Assembly: GCA_963277665.1 (NCBI GenBank)
Contig: OY728121.1
Span: 1,656,622,062-1,656,686,061 of the forward strand
DNA from: Viscum album
Taxonomy: Eukaryota; Streptophyta; Magnoliopsida; Santalales; Viscaceae
DNA: 64,000 nt
Direction: 5' to 3'
Position 1 is the stretch's first letter. Every line of letters starts with the position of its first letter. Below the pieces are notes generated by a model. The model worked only from the letters and a program-made list of their open reading frames with translations, did no database searches and was not told the DNA's origin. This document shows, in pieces, positions 51,031 to 63,561 of this stretch. The translations under genes and the position numbers were made by a program.

Positions 51031-54000
51031 TTCATTTACAACCATTATGTCCAATATCTCATGTTTCTAACAACTATAGATTATAATTGACCCTCATGTT
51101 GTTGTTGTGGTAATGGCATCACCAATGGATCTATTACATTCTCTGTGTGGCCACCTAACTAATCATTAAATCATCCCTCTTAATGATAAATCTTATGATA
51201 TGTTATTTTCATCAGATGTGTTAGGTATTTTGGTGAGACAAGGGTTCTATATCCTAAGGAACAACCCCACTGTTATCAAAATATAGATCAATTAGTCACT
51301 CAAATCTGAGAACTACTATATTTTCAGTATTAAACATCTTGATCCAAATAGATTCTTTCACAACATTTGATACGACAATTTTTTCTACCTCTACTGTTGT
51401 GTCCAATATGGTGGAATGTTTGGATGTTTTATAACCAACATCTTAACTATTTAGGATAAATACAAATCCATAATGATATTTGATTTCATCTTTAAGAGAT
51501 TTAAAACTCGAATCATTGTAACATTTTACAAAAACTCCATATTCGACTATATAGAACAAAAACATATTCTTGGTTCTTCTCAAGTACTTAATAAAATTAT
51601 TCATAACAATACAATGACTCTCACCAAGATTTGATTTCTTTGTACAAGTTGTGATCAAATCATTATAGATATTAGTGTGATTTTACAACATTGAATACAA
51701 GATAGATCCAATGGTAGACACATAAGGAATTTTATCCATCCTTTATAACACTTTGTAAAGATCTTGAAAATTCCTAAGATATGTTCCATGAATCAATGGT
51801 AAAGGTACCTTCTTGGAATTCTCCATGGTAATTTCTTTAAAACTTTACTAACATATTTTTTTGACTCAGTTCAAAAAACCTCTTAGATCTATCTCTATAT
51901 ATTAACATACCCAATATGTAGGCATGTTAACCCATGTCGTTCATTGGGAAACATTTACCCAAACACATATCCATATAATGAGGAGTTGAGATTTCATTTT
52001 TTATAAATAGTATGTAATCTACATACAATACATAAAAAACACTATAAAACCACAAACCTAATTATATACATAGGAATAATCCATATTTTTTTAATAAAAC
52101 CCAAATCTTTGATCTCATCATCAAACCTGATATTCCAACATTGAGAAAATTCATTCAGTCTATAAATGGGTCATTGCAACATGTAAAACTTATGAAACTC
52201 ATTTAGAACATTAAAACCTTTGGTTTGTATCATATACACATCCTAAACTAAATTTTCATTAAGGAAATTATTTTTGAATCTATTTGATACATCTCATAGT
52301 CCTAATGAGCTGATATGGATAGAAAATTTTTAATGGACTTTATCATTGGTACATGTGAAAAGTATTCTTCAATGTCAATACCTTGAATTTATTAGTAACC
52401 CTTTGAAAACATGTGTTATTTATAGTTAGACACTCTGCCATCCATGTTAGTTTTCTTTTTATAAAATACTCTTACAACAAATGGGTATTACCCTTTTAGG
52501 TACATCCACCAATTTCCAAACTCTGTTAGTGTACATGGATTCCAATCTTGATTCTATAAATTTTAAACAATTATCAGAATAAAAAATTCTAATATATTCT
52601 TAAAAAGTGGTAGGTTTATTTCTTATAAACTATATCTCATTATCATTTTCTTTGTGAAAACTATTTCTCATTTGATCTTGATGAATCTTACCAGAACATC
52701 AAGGCTCTGGTAAAACACGTGTCAGATGTTCCTCCATATCTCTTTGTGGAACTTACTCAACATCCATATTAGGAAAAATTATTCGTTTATAGTCTTTAAT
52801 TTATCTACTTTTTTCATTTAATACCACAATAAAGTCAGGTGAGGTGTTCGTTCTTGAGGAAAACACCATGTTGGGCCACAAATACTTTGTATTCATTTGG
52901 ACTATAGAAGTAACAGCCCAAAGTTTCATTACGATAACCAAAAATTAATCACATAGAATATTTTAAGTCAATATTATCATTAAAAATTCATCATATAAAT
53001 TAATTTTAACCAACAATATTCATAAAAGACATATTAGGATGTTTTCTAAACTATATCAGATATAATGTCTTTATGTATTCTTTTGATGGAATATGGTTTA
53101 GTAAGAATGTGGAAGTCTCCCAAGAATAACCCCATAATGTAATAAGAAGGTCAAATTGACTCATCATTGATATAAATATATCCAAAAATGTATTATTAAC
53201 TTCTCTTGACACATTATTTGATTTTGGTGTAATGGGAAGTGTGAGTTGTGAAATAATTCTACAAACTATATGATGATCTCTGAATTAATGCCTTAATTAT
53301 TACCCCCATGATCTAATTAGAGAGTCTTTCTAATATTTCCAAATTGATTACATACTTCATTATGGAACTCATTTAAATTTTTATAAAATCATACTTTTCA
53401 TTTCAATGAAAAAACATACCCATACTAGAAAAATTCCTTTGTAAATGTGATGAAATTCCTATAACCCAAAATTGATTGTGTAATCAATGGTCCACATACA
53501 TCACTATGTATGAGAATCAATAATCGACCAAACCTTTAACCTTTTATTCTATGAGGTTTCTTTTTCAATTTTTATAATAAATGAAAAAATCTATTTCAAA
53601 GGATTCATAACTGACTGAGTCTTATAATCTATCTCTATGGAGTCTTTGAATGTGTTTCTAATTTATATGTCTAAGGTGACAATAAAAAAGGTAGGTGGAA
53701 TTATAATCAAACCTGAAGTTCTTATTAATAATTTTATAAATTGTATTACCCTTATCAATAATATATAAACCTTTCATTATATTCACAATTCCATAAAACC
53801 ATTAATTATTATATATTGAAAAATTATTTCCTAATAGTGAATAAAAAACCCATCTTGTACAAATAATATAAAAAAAATTAAATTTTATTGAAGAAACATA
53901 ATAAAAAATATTCAATTATATAACTAATCCATTCGGTATGTTTAAATCATACGTGTTATCTTCAAATGCATGAACTTTTTCTCCATAATAGACATGAAGA

Positions 54001-54225
54001 TCTAGTTCACTTCTTCAATTCCCTCTTATTGATGAGTATGTATTTGTAAACATAAATATGTGATGCACATTGGGTATCTAATACCCATGATTTAGAGTTG
54101 GTTGAATTAATATCTATAACTTTTACATTTAAATGCTTAAAAGGATTCACTTTTATAACACTTTTCAACCCAAGATACCAAATTTTAATAGTTTTATAGA
54201 ACATGCCTACTAATAATATCAACAT
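51031..54225 (-). pseudogene. Inner copia pol: protease, integrase, RT, RNase H
   Basis: Protease at 54225-54007 reads NSTNSKSWVLDTQCASHI, the WxLDTGCASHI active-site block with G changed to Q. Integrase shows LDHGGNN at about 53300, from a RSDRGGEY-type block around the second catalytic Asp. Reverse transcriptase shows DVPKRVIPICCK near 52500 (family: LPEGVKPIGCKW) and VLYVDYILFIKN near 52010, where YVDD has become YVDY. RNase H at 51658-51443 is open and reads FIKYLRRTKNMFLF, KCYNDSSFKSLKDE and YGFVFILNS, followed by VEVEKIVVSNVVKESIWIK near 51360. The order and motifs are plain copia. Multiple stops and shifts make it inactive. Confidence 0.85.
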
Positions 54226-56396
54226 GATTGATGTTACAAATGATATAATCTACAATATGTACATGTCAATGGTTGGGTATAATGATTTATATATTTTAAT
54301 TAAGGAATTACAATTATATATTTCCCACAAAAATTGATTGCCTCATAAACAAAATCCTTTAAGTATGAAAATATCGATATTTCATGTTTATTTAAACTAG
54401 ATTGTTTAGGAAAATAATCTGTAATATTTAGGTATGGAATTATCCTAATTATAACAGTTATGACTATAGATTTTTGACTAGATAAATATTTATCTAATCC
54501 ATCATATGGATAAACAAAACCTTATTCCTCTGGTAACCTAATTATTGGAGTTGATGGCTACTGTAATCCAAAGTGAACACCAAGAATAAGCTAACAGAGA
54601 ATGATCAATGGATACTCATGATGGTCTAAACCTACACAAAAAAGATAATCTTTAATTATTTATTCCTTCTTTTTGATACACAATATAATCTAGGGGTACT
54701 CTTAGTTGAATGATCTAGGTCTTGACAAGTTCTTTAGAAGGAATCTTAAACTTAGTATTTAAGGGGTTTCCCTTTTATGGTCTCACCCATTTTATATAAA
54801 TCATATGAAAATTGAATTCATAACTATTAAATATTATGGAATAATTATCTTATCATGTTTCATTCCCTTTTATGTATGTATTCTTATAAGTATTTAATGC
54901 GAAATCCATATGTCAACCACAAAATTAATGTATTTTAACCTAATTAATGTATAACTCTTTAAAAAACCCTCTAGTTTGTGTTATCACCCATAAACTAGAT
55001 CCAATTATATTCATACAAATCCAAATATATCATATTAATATGGTAATTGAACATTTCATCTAACAATATTGAGCTATATGATATTTTCCATATCCACATG
55101 AGTAAGCCCGGAGTGATACATAGCGAACCCCATTCACCTTTCTAGAAAAGTCAAAAACCTCCCGGTTGGTAGGTAGTCTAATCCCCAATTCCATTCCCTA
55201 TGGAGACTTTACTTAATATAGAATTCAATTCCTAATATCTCTAATGGTTAATATACAAAAACTATATTCAACAACTATTCTTAATTGCAAAACTCAAAAA
55301 AAACCTAATGTCAAGGTAGATAAAAATTAAATTTTCTAGATTAGTTCCTAGAATGTAATGAAATAACCAATCTCCAAGAAGAAATTACTCACAAAAATAT
55401 ATCATAAAAAATATTGAAATTATAAAAAACATTATATACATGAATTAGGAAAGGAATAAATTCAAAATGAAGAAACATTTCAAATATTTAAATCTGTGAA
55501 TAATATAAAAAACTTTTCCTAAATAATTTTTATTATAAAATTTTTTTAACAATGATAATCATTATTAATATTTCATATAAATAAATTTATAAGTATTCTA
55601 AAATATATTTTATATTATTTATAAATAATAAAATTAATTTATTATTTTTTTATAAAAAATAAATATATTTTTTATTTATTGAAACATTTAAAGAAAATAT
55701 ATAATTCATCATATTTAATTAAGGAATACGAATACCATTTTTGGAAATCCAGAAATTAAAATTTATAAATCTTTTAAAAGACATTATTTTAATTTATAAA
55801 AAAAATTAAACCACGTATGGATCGCCATGGCTTATAATACACCACCGTCTTTATATGGTGGTGATTTTGGATTTAACCACTTCATGTAACGGTGACTCAC
55901 ATACTAACATTATGTGAAAACTTCATTTAATAGTATTAAATCCATTTATGAACCACTACAAAGTACTCTATTATTTGGTTCTCTATCCATGGCCATTTTT
56001 AAGGACAACAATGACTCATGTACCATGTTTTTAGATGTGGTTCCTAGAGAATCCCGGAAAAGTACCAATATAAGAAATTCCACATCATTGTGATGGTGAT
56101 TTTGGATTGAACCACTTCATGTAACGGTGACTCACATACTAACATTGTGTAAAAACATCATTTAATAGTATTAAATCCATTTAAGAACCACCAAAAAGTA
56201 CTCTATTATTTTCTTCTCTATCCATGGCCATTTTTAAGGAGAACAAGGACTCATGTACCATGTTTTTAGATGTGGTTCCTATAGAATCGTAGCAAAGTAC
56301 CAATATAAGTAATTCCACATCGTGGTGATGGTGATGTTTGTCAAAAACATGTCTTAAACAAGTTAAAATTTTGAAGAAACTTGAAATTATTCCAGT
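54226..56396 (-). pseudogene. Inner copia gag/leader region, unrecognisable
   Basis: By position this holds gag and the leader, between the protease and the 5' LTR. I cannot read a gag domain or zinc knuckle. The stretch 55400-55800 is nearly pure A/T. A more GC-rich block lies at 55090-55210. The right end holds a two-copy 235-bp tandem repeat. On the minus strand, the bases after the LTR end read CTGGAATAATTTC, a very weak primer-binding-site match. Confidence 0.4.
55861..56330 (-). repeat. Tandem duplication, 2 x 235 bp
   Basis: Unit 1 is 55861-56095 and unit 2 is 56096-56330; both begin gtgattttggatt and contain accacttcatgtaacggtga and tccatggccatttttaagga. They are about 90% or more identical by eye, and the start of a third unit (gtgat) follows at 56331. 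The repeat lies in the leader of the inner copia, just inside its 5' LTR. Confidence 0.9.
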
Positions 56397-57095
56397 AAGT
56401 TGTCTCCTTTAATAATCATATGACTATTGAAATTGGAAGGGAACCTAAAAATGAAAGCACCAATCTTTTCAGAAGCAAACATGAAAATGTATAAACAATT
56501 AGAGCATAAAATTTTGTGAATGATATGCCTAAATCTAAGAATCTTCCATCTTCTTTATTTTATGTAGTACACTTGATAATGATCATGATTAGAAGAAAAC
56601 ATATTCCTCTTACTTATGAGGGGGTAACACCAAAAAATGGATCCTTGAAAATTCCATGGATACTCCCAAACACTTACGGGTTGTTAAGGACTTGAATATA
56701 TGACAAACGAAATTTCAGGAAGAAGGGAGTATCAGATATGGATCAACAATATCTCACACCCAATAGGAGTGGATCACATCCACTTATATATCTATCCTTG
56801 ATGCTCTTCATTAAATAAATATCATCGACCATATGTAATAGATCATGTGTTGCCTCATGGAATTTGACCGTTTTAGATTTTTAGTGTTCATTCCTAGAAC
56901 TCTGTAATGAATAAGTGTTGTGTACCATAAAAAACAGCTATTTGGTTCAGAAATGATTAAATAATGAGGGATAGACATGGATGGAAAACTTCATCACGTG
57001 AATTCCTAAATGGTGATGTTGTGGTTGTCAACTATTGCTTGCACATACAACACCATGGAATGGTGCAATATGTTTTAATGCACATTTAATAGTGT
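56397..57095 (-). repeat. 5' LTR of the inner copia
   Basis: It is about 700 bp and homologous to 49338-49922 and 46780-47345. The left end (taagttgtctcc) and right end (aatagtgt) are set by comparison and by the resumption of reverse transcriptase sequence at 57101. TG/CA ends are not intact. Confidence 0.65.
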
Positions 57096-57100
57096 GTAGG

Positions 57101-59310
57101 TATTTTCACTCATTTCATTCATTGGTATACATTTACCTAGACATATTTTTATTGAATGTATTTTCGGAATTTAATTTTCAATAAGTAGTATCTCTTATAT
57201 ATAAAATATCATAAATACCACTATACACCCACAAGCCTTCTTATATACACAAGAATCATCCACATTTTCTATGAAACCAAACTATTTGATTGCATCATCA
57301 AACTGGATATTCTAACTTTGAAAATGTTAGTTTATTCCATTAATGGACCATTGTGATGGGAAAACTTATCATACTAATTTGGAACTTCAAAACCTTTGGG
57401 TTGTACCATACACCAATCCATACCAAAATTATCTTTAAGGAAATCTGTTTTGACATAAATTTTGTGTATTTGATAGTAATAATGAATTATTATGGATTGA
57501 AAAATATGAATGGACTTTATAATTTTTATAGCTGAAAGGTTTTATTCAAATTAAATACCAAGAATATTTGTGTAACCCTTTTCCACCAGGTGTGATTTAT
57601 AGGAAGACACTCTACCATCCATTTCAGATTTCTTATATAAAACCCACTTACACCCTATGGGTCTTACCCCTTCAGGTGCATCCACAAAGTTCAAAATTTG
57701 TTTAGTGTACATGGAGTCCATTTCAAATTCTAGGGATTTAACCATTTTTCAAAATTATAGGACCTTATTATTTCCTGGTAAGTGCTAGTTTCATCACCTA
57801 TGAATAATACCTCATCATCATTTACTATGTGAAGTCCATATCTCATTGGCTCTTGATGAATCCTACTAGGCCTTGAGGAACTTATGCATCTTGAGTTGAT
57901 TCTTCATCTGAAAAAATTACAGAACTGGTGAAACCTCCATATCAAGAAAACATTCTATTTTTTGATCTTAAAAATATCCATGTTCAACATTCCTACCAAT
58001 GAAACCTTTATTTATATGTTCCTTATCAAGGAAAAACCCATGTCAATCCACAAACACTTTTTATTTAGTATGATTATAAAATTTATACCTGATGGTGTCT
58101 TTATGATAACCAGAAAACAATAAATAATCATATTTTTATCTAAGCTTGTTAGAATAAAATATCATTATAAATTCATTTCATCCCTAAATATTTATAAAAT
58201 ACATATTGGCAAGGTTTCTAGTCTATATCCCATAGGGTGTATTTATGAATTATTTTCATGGAACACAGTTTAGTATATATATATAATAGTTTCTAAAAAA
58301 TAATACAAAAATGAGATAGGTGGGTTACATAGACTAATCATTAATTTAACCATGACTGTCAAGGTATTATTCCTTCTTTCAAACACACCATTCCATTATG
58401 TTGTTCCTAGAGGAGTCATTTGTGAAATCATTCCCTAATATCGTAGATGAGATTTGAATTCCTAGTTTATCTATAAGCACCCTAATCTAATAGAATACTC
58501 CTAATATTATTTCCAAACTGATTCTATACTTATTTATACATTTATTTTAAACTTTTAGAAATTTTCATACTTGTTTTTCATCATAAAGATATATCCATAT
58601 CGACTAAATTCATTGGTAAAAGTAATGAAGTACCTAAAACCACAAGTCTCTTGTGTGTTCATTGGTCTGCATACCTCACTATGTATCAATGCTAATGTTC
58701 CAATAACCCTTTCACCTTTTTCTTCCAAGATGTGGTTTGTTTATCTTTCCCAATAAACAAGATTCTCAATTATCAAACAATTCATAATCAAATGTTTCCA
58801 ATAATATATCGATATGGTTATTTTAATGTGTTCTTAGTTAGTATGTATGAGGTAACAATAGCAAAGGTAGGTGGGGTTATAATCAACCATGACCATCTTA
58901 TTCAGAATTTTGAAAATAGGATTACCCATATCTAGAATATATAAAACATTAAATATATTTACAATGCCATAAAACATTTCCTTCTTATACATAGAACAAC
59001 TCTTATTCTTGATAATGAATAAAGAACCCGTATTTTCCAAAAAAAAATATAGAAATCAAATTCTTGTTGCTATAAATAATGTGATAATAGTTATGTTATT
59101 CTATAAATATCCCCTTATATAGATTTGTATCATAATATTCAACATATAATGTAGAAACTCTTGATTAATTATTGACATGAAGATGTAATTCACCCTTAAT
59201 AAATTCAATTTATCACCATGTTTATGTTTTTCGGCACAAATGTGGTATACTAACCCACTCTCCAATATCCAGGATTTAGAGTTGGTGGAATTAATCTCTA
59301 TAATATCCAC
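57101..59310 (-). pseudogene. Outer copia pol, 5' half: protease, integrase, RT N-terminus
   Basis: Protease at 59310-59230 reads NSTNSKSWILESGLVYHIC; D of the active site is E. Integrase lies at about 58800-58250 and is heavily decayed; the block near 58500 aligns in DNA with the second-Asp block of the inner element. Reverse transcriptase at 57745-57551 is open and reads LEFEMDSMYTKQILNFVD then APEGVRPIGCKWVLYKKSEM and YKSHLVEKGYT, a very clear copia match. Near 57190 the YVDD loop is seen as FYI, a stop, EILLIEN. The domain then stops at 57101 because the inner element is inserted. The gag side is interrupted at 59392 by the LINE. Confidence 0.85.
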
Positions 59311-59411
59311 ATTCTAATGGTCATATTTTTTCCCCTTGAGAACTCTTCTCAAACCAGATACTGACTTTTAATTACATAATATGTCACTTCTATTTTTTTT
59401 TATCGGTGAAG

Positions 59412-59430
59412 CTTTGGTCAAGGACCAAAG
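59412..59430 (-). other. 3'-terminal stem-loop of the LINE
   Basis: The plus strand reads ctttggtcaaggaccaaag: a perfect 8-bp inverted repeat around a 3-base loop, about 10 bases before the poly(A) tail. In the RNA it would form a hairpin at the 3' end, where some LINEs carry the signal recognised by their reverse transcriptase. Confidence 0.8.
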
Positions 59431-59459
59431 AAAAAATTTATTGATAAGCAAATGAGAGA

Positions 59460-62400
59460 TTACAAGAAGCGAAAGGAAGGGATTTTTTTACAATCTCTAT
59501 CCAAAAGATAAAATAAATCAGAGGGAATAGAGTCCAGCCAAGCCATGCTTTGATGGACACCTTTGTTGTCTAGAGCATCAGCAACGACATTTTCTTGACA
59601 ATAGGCATGAGTAGCTATAAAATCGATCCCACAGAGTAAATTGAGACAATTCATCCAGCGAGCAGTGAGTGACCAGGATAGATGAATGTTGCCACTCCAG
59701 ATGGCATGTATGATGGTGGTTGAATCACTTTCAATCCAAAGCTTTCTCCAACCTCTTTGAAGAGCAAAATCAACAGCATGAATAACTCCGAGCATTTTCG
59801 CCTCCAGAGATGAAGAGTGACCACAACCAACATAGAAACAACCTTGACATTGCCCAGTTGAGTCCCTGAAGATAGCACCACAACTGGCAGGACCAAGGTT
59901 TCCTTTGGAGGCTCCGTCAACATTCACATTGATCCATCCTGGCATCGGAGATTGCCAAAAAACTTCAAAGAGGAATTTTGGCTTTGGGAAGATACCAGGA
60001 ACGTGAAGATGACGAAGGATCATAAGGTCACCAACCGAGTTGTTGCAACAGTCTTTTTGAATTGATGCTGCTTCATGAATCGCAAGGAGGATTCGGGATT
60101 TCCCTGCATTAAGATGGAATGAGTGATTATTGTGACTAATATCATTTCTAACATACCAGAGTTCATGTAGAAGTTCTGCCACTGCCGCCAGAAAAAGATT
60201 TTTGACCTGCAGAGAGGCATCATGTCTAGTACAGTGCATTAAAAACAAGTAAATAGAATCAGTAATGGGTATTCTACAATTAAAAAGATCGAAGATGTAC
60301 TTCCAAAGAGCAGAGGCCGTCGCACAACATAGAAAGAGATGATTTGCATCTTCCCTATGTTGGTTACACAGACGACATTTGGAACAAAGAGAGATGCAAA
60401 AAGTTTGTAGGCAAGATTCCGTGGGTAATCTATTGTGCGCAATGCGCCAAATAAGGATGAGTCTTGAAGGCTTGATGTAGGGTTTATTGAAGTGATTCTC
60501 CCAAGAATAAATAGATTCAGGATCAGAGAAATTATGCATATAAAACTTTTTAGAATCCAGGATGCCATTGGGGGAAGGCTCCCAGACAAGGAAATCACCA
60601 GCAGAAGAAAAAGTATAATTCTCAATAGCTTGCATAATGATATCAGGAAAAACCCAGTCAGAGGATTGTAAGACCTCCTTTATAGACTGTTGAGTATCAT
60701 CAGGAAGAAAAACTAGAGGCAACAAAGAGATCAGAGGGTTACCACACCATTTACCACACCAAAAATTAATGGAAGAGTCAGCACTGACAATCCATCTAGA
60801 ATCTTGCATGATTTTGTGAAAAGAGTCCCGAATGGAAGGCCACATATAAGAGTTGATGAAGGTAAGATTACCTTTTGACAGCTTAGAGAAAAATCTAAGT
60901 TTTAGAAAATCAGTAGCTTTAGAAGTGGAGTTAATGATGCCCCATGTAAGGCAGGCCTGTAAAGCATCATTGAACAGCTTTAAATTTTTAATGCCTATTC
61001 CACCATTAGCCATGGGTTTACAACAAGTATTCCAAGGAATAGTAACAAGCTTCTTTTCGAAAATACTTCCAGACCATATGAAGTTTTTAATGTAAGTGTT
61101 AATTTTTTTAAGAATACCAATGGGCCATTTATAGGCCATAAAGGAATGAACCATTTTAGAATCAATGATCGATTTAACCAAACAGATTCTCCCATCCATG
61201 GAGAGAGACTTCCCTTTCCAATTAGCTAGTTGATTTGTGAGATGAGAAAGAATATTAGAAAAATAGGTAGCTTTGGGGCGACCCCAAAATAGAGGAACAC
61301 CCAGATAGGTGAAAGGTAAAAGACCCTCCTTGATACCCAGATAATTAATAATACCATATTTTCTTCTGACAGGAAAATTCTTGCCAAAATAGATGAAAGA
61401 TTTGTTCCAAGAAATAGCTTGACTAGAGACATACTCATAGTGAGATATAGTTTGCTTGAGAGCATGAAGACTTCTTTGGTCCCCTTTTATAAAAAGGATA
61501 ATATCATCCGCATATAAGAGGTGGGTAGGGGAATTTAAGTTTATGGCTACCTGAATAGGTTTGATCAAATTATGTTCAACCTGGTAGTTTATGAGTCTGC
61601 TAAGATAATCCTCGGCAATCAAAAAAAGAATGGCAGAGAGAGGGTCCCCCTGTCTAACACCTTTACTGCATTTGAAAAAGCCACGAGGGGTGCCATTAAT
61701 CAGAATAGAGATATGAGCTGAGTGAAAGAGGGTCTTGATTCTACCAATGAAGGAATCATTAAAACCAAAGTTCCTAAGAACTTTGTAAATAAAATTCCAA
61801 TCAATAGTGTCAAAGGACTTTCTAATATCCAGTTTGATGGCCACGCAACCACCTCTAGATTTTTTAGTTAAGGAATTCGTGCACTCAGAAGCAAGACAAA
61901 TGCAGTCCTGAATGGATCTTCCCTTGATAAAATCAAATTGATTCCAAGAGACGATTCTATTGCAGATAGGAGCAAGTCTGTTTGCAATAATTTTAGTGAT
62001 GATTTTATAGATAGTGTTAATCAAAGCTATAGGTCTAAATTGATGGATCTCAGAAGCATTCTCAACTTTAGGAATTAGTGTTACAAATTGAGCATTGATT
62101 ACATGAGGTAAAGATCCATGAGTGAAGAAAATCTTAACGAGTTTGCAAACATCATTTTGAATTATATCCCAATGTTTTTGGAAGAAACCATTATTAAAAC
62201 CATCCGGGCCAGGCGCACTATCTGGGTTTAGTCTAAAAACAATGTCTTTAATTTCATGATCAAGGGGAGTGCTTAATAGGGACTTATTGTCACCTTCATT
62301 AACCAGCAAAGGAATGATGTCAGTTTTAAGATCAACATTTCTGTCCGGACCATTTAAGATGTTATAAAAGTACGTGATAACATGATCCGTAATGGCTTCT

Positions 62401-63559
62401 TCAGAGTCTAAGACCAAGTCATTATGAATGAGCATAGAAAGCGGACGATTAGCCTTTCTAATTCTTTGAAGATTATTATAAAATTTAGTATTTCGATCAC
62501 CATCAGTAAGCCATTTGGTTCTAAACATCTGTTTACGAATATTTTCTTTAAAAGTAAGAAGGGAATTAAGTTTCGAAGAGATATTAGCTTCCACCTGAGG
62601 ATCTAAGTCAAAGTCAGAATGAGTGTTCTAAGATTGAAAGCGACTAAGCTCATCTTCCAGGTGTGTGATGTCTAGATCAATTTGTAAGATTGAGTTTTTA
62701 CACCAACCTTTGAGAGCCTGTTTAAGAACTTTCAGTTTAAATAAACAAGCAAAGTCTTCTTTATGGTGTTTCATGGAGTTCCAAGTGTTAAAAATAAAAG
62801 TAACACAGTCAGGGTTCGAAGACCAAGAATTGTTAAATTTAAAAGGAAAGATAGTTTTTTGAACGTTCGTAGAAAGATTTACAATGATAGGATGATGATC
62901 AGAGTTAATTCTAGGGATAGTAACACTAGATATTTTATCCCAAGCATCAATAGTCTTCATGTTCACAAAGGCTCTATCAAGTTTACTAGCAACGTTTTTA
63001 TTGTAATGCTTTCTGTACCAGGTATATTTGGCACCGATAAGATTAACCTCAAATAGGTTACAATCATCAATAGTAGATTTAAACTCTCTAGAGGAAATGG
63101 GGAGATGAGAGGGACCAATTTTTTCAGATGAGGTAGTAATTGCATTGAAATCTCCCAAAACAAGCCCAGAATCCTGAATGAGTATAGAAATATCAAGAAG
63201 TTCAAGCCATAATATTCTCCTATCCTGGTACCTATTTTTGGCATAAACCATAGTACAATAGATGTGCTGACCATTCCATATGAAATCACAAGTAAACTGC
63301 TGATCAGAAGTTTTAATAATGTTAATATTTTTTAATGAATTATGAAAAAAATCCACATGGAGTCAACCTGAGTACTGTTTTTACAAGATCCTAGAAAATT
63401 GTAATTAAGAGCACCAAATCTCATAAAGTTCATTTTAAAATTGACCTTAGGTTCAGCAATGGCAAAAAGGTATGGTTTATGAGTATTTAGAAACCTCCTA
63501 AGAGTAATGGAGGTGTCATTATTGGCCACCCCTTGACAATTCCAGAAAAGAACATTCAT
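59460..63559 (-). pseudogene. LINE ORF2: AP endonuclease, reverse transcriptase, zinc finger, RNase H (one frameshift, one stop)
   Basis: ORF2 protein nicks the target DNA and copies the element RNA from the nick. The start ATG at 63559 is 2 bases after the ORF1 stop. The endonuclease begins MNVLFWNCQG, with EPK soon after. A 1-base shift lies in the 7-base A run at 63345-63351. The next frame (63356-62628) carries LVLGDFNA and NSDHHP, both conserved catalytic blocks. A TAG stop at 62628-62630 interrupts, then 1044 codons are open to 59460. In that part: motif A AIKLDIRKSF (residue ~256), VRQGDPLS (~314), LYADDIILF (361-364), a CCHC finger C740-C743-H752-C756, and an RNase H domain with VDGAS (D894), EAK (E931), ESDS (D957) and ADALDN (D1006). 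All catalytic residues are present. Total length is about 1365 codons, normal for plant L1 elements. Two lesions only, so recent or mis-sequenced. Confidence 0.93.
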
Positions 63560-63561
63560 TT

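Larger units (their letters stand above)
49338..57095 (-). mobile_element. Inner copia element nested in a relative of the same family
   Basis: A 7.8-kb minus-strand element has an LTR at each end (49338-49922 and 56397-57095), a 3' spacer, pol, a poorly preserved gag region and a tandem repeat near its 5' end. Its flanks are the two halves of one reverse transcriptase domain: 57101 onward ends just past the YVDD loop, and 49332 downward starts at the IYRDRS block. The words next to the borders, tgtgg at 49333-49337 and gtagg at 57096-57100, could be a decayed 5-bp duplication. The uninterrupted version of that RT stretch can be read in the inner element itself near 51870-51960. Confidence 0.8.

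Noticed and set aside
60853..61095. 80-residue plus-strand open frame
   Set aside because: It is antisense to LINE ORF2, whose sense frame has family motifs throughout.
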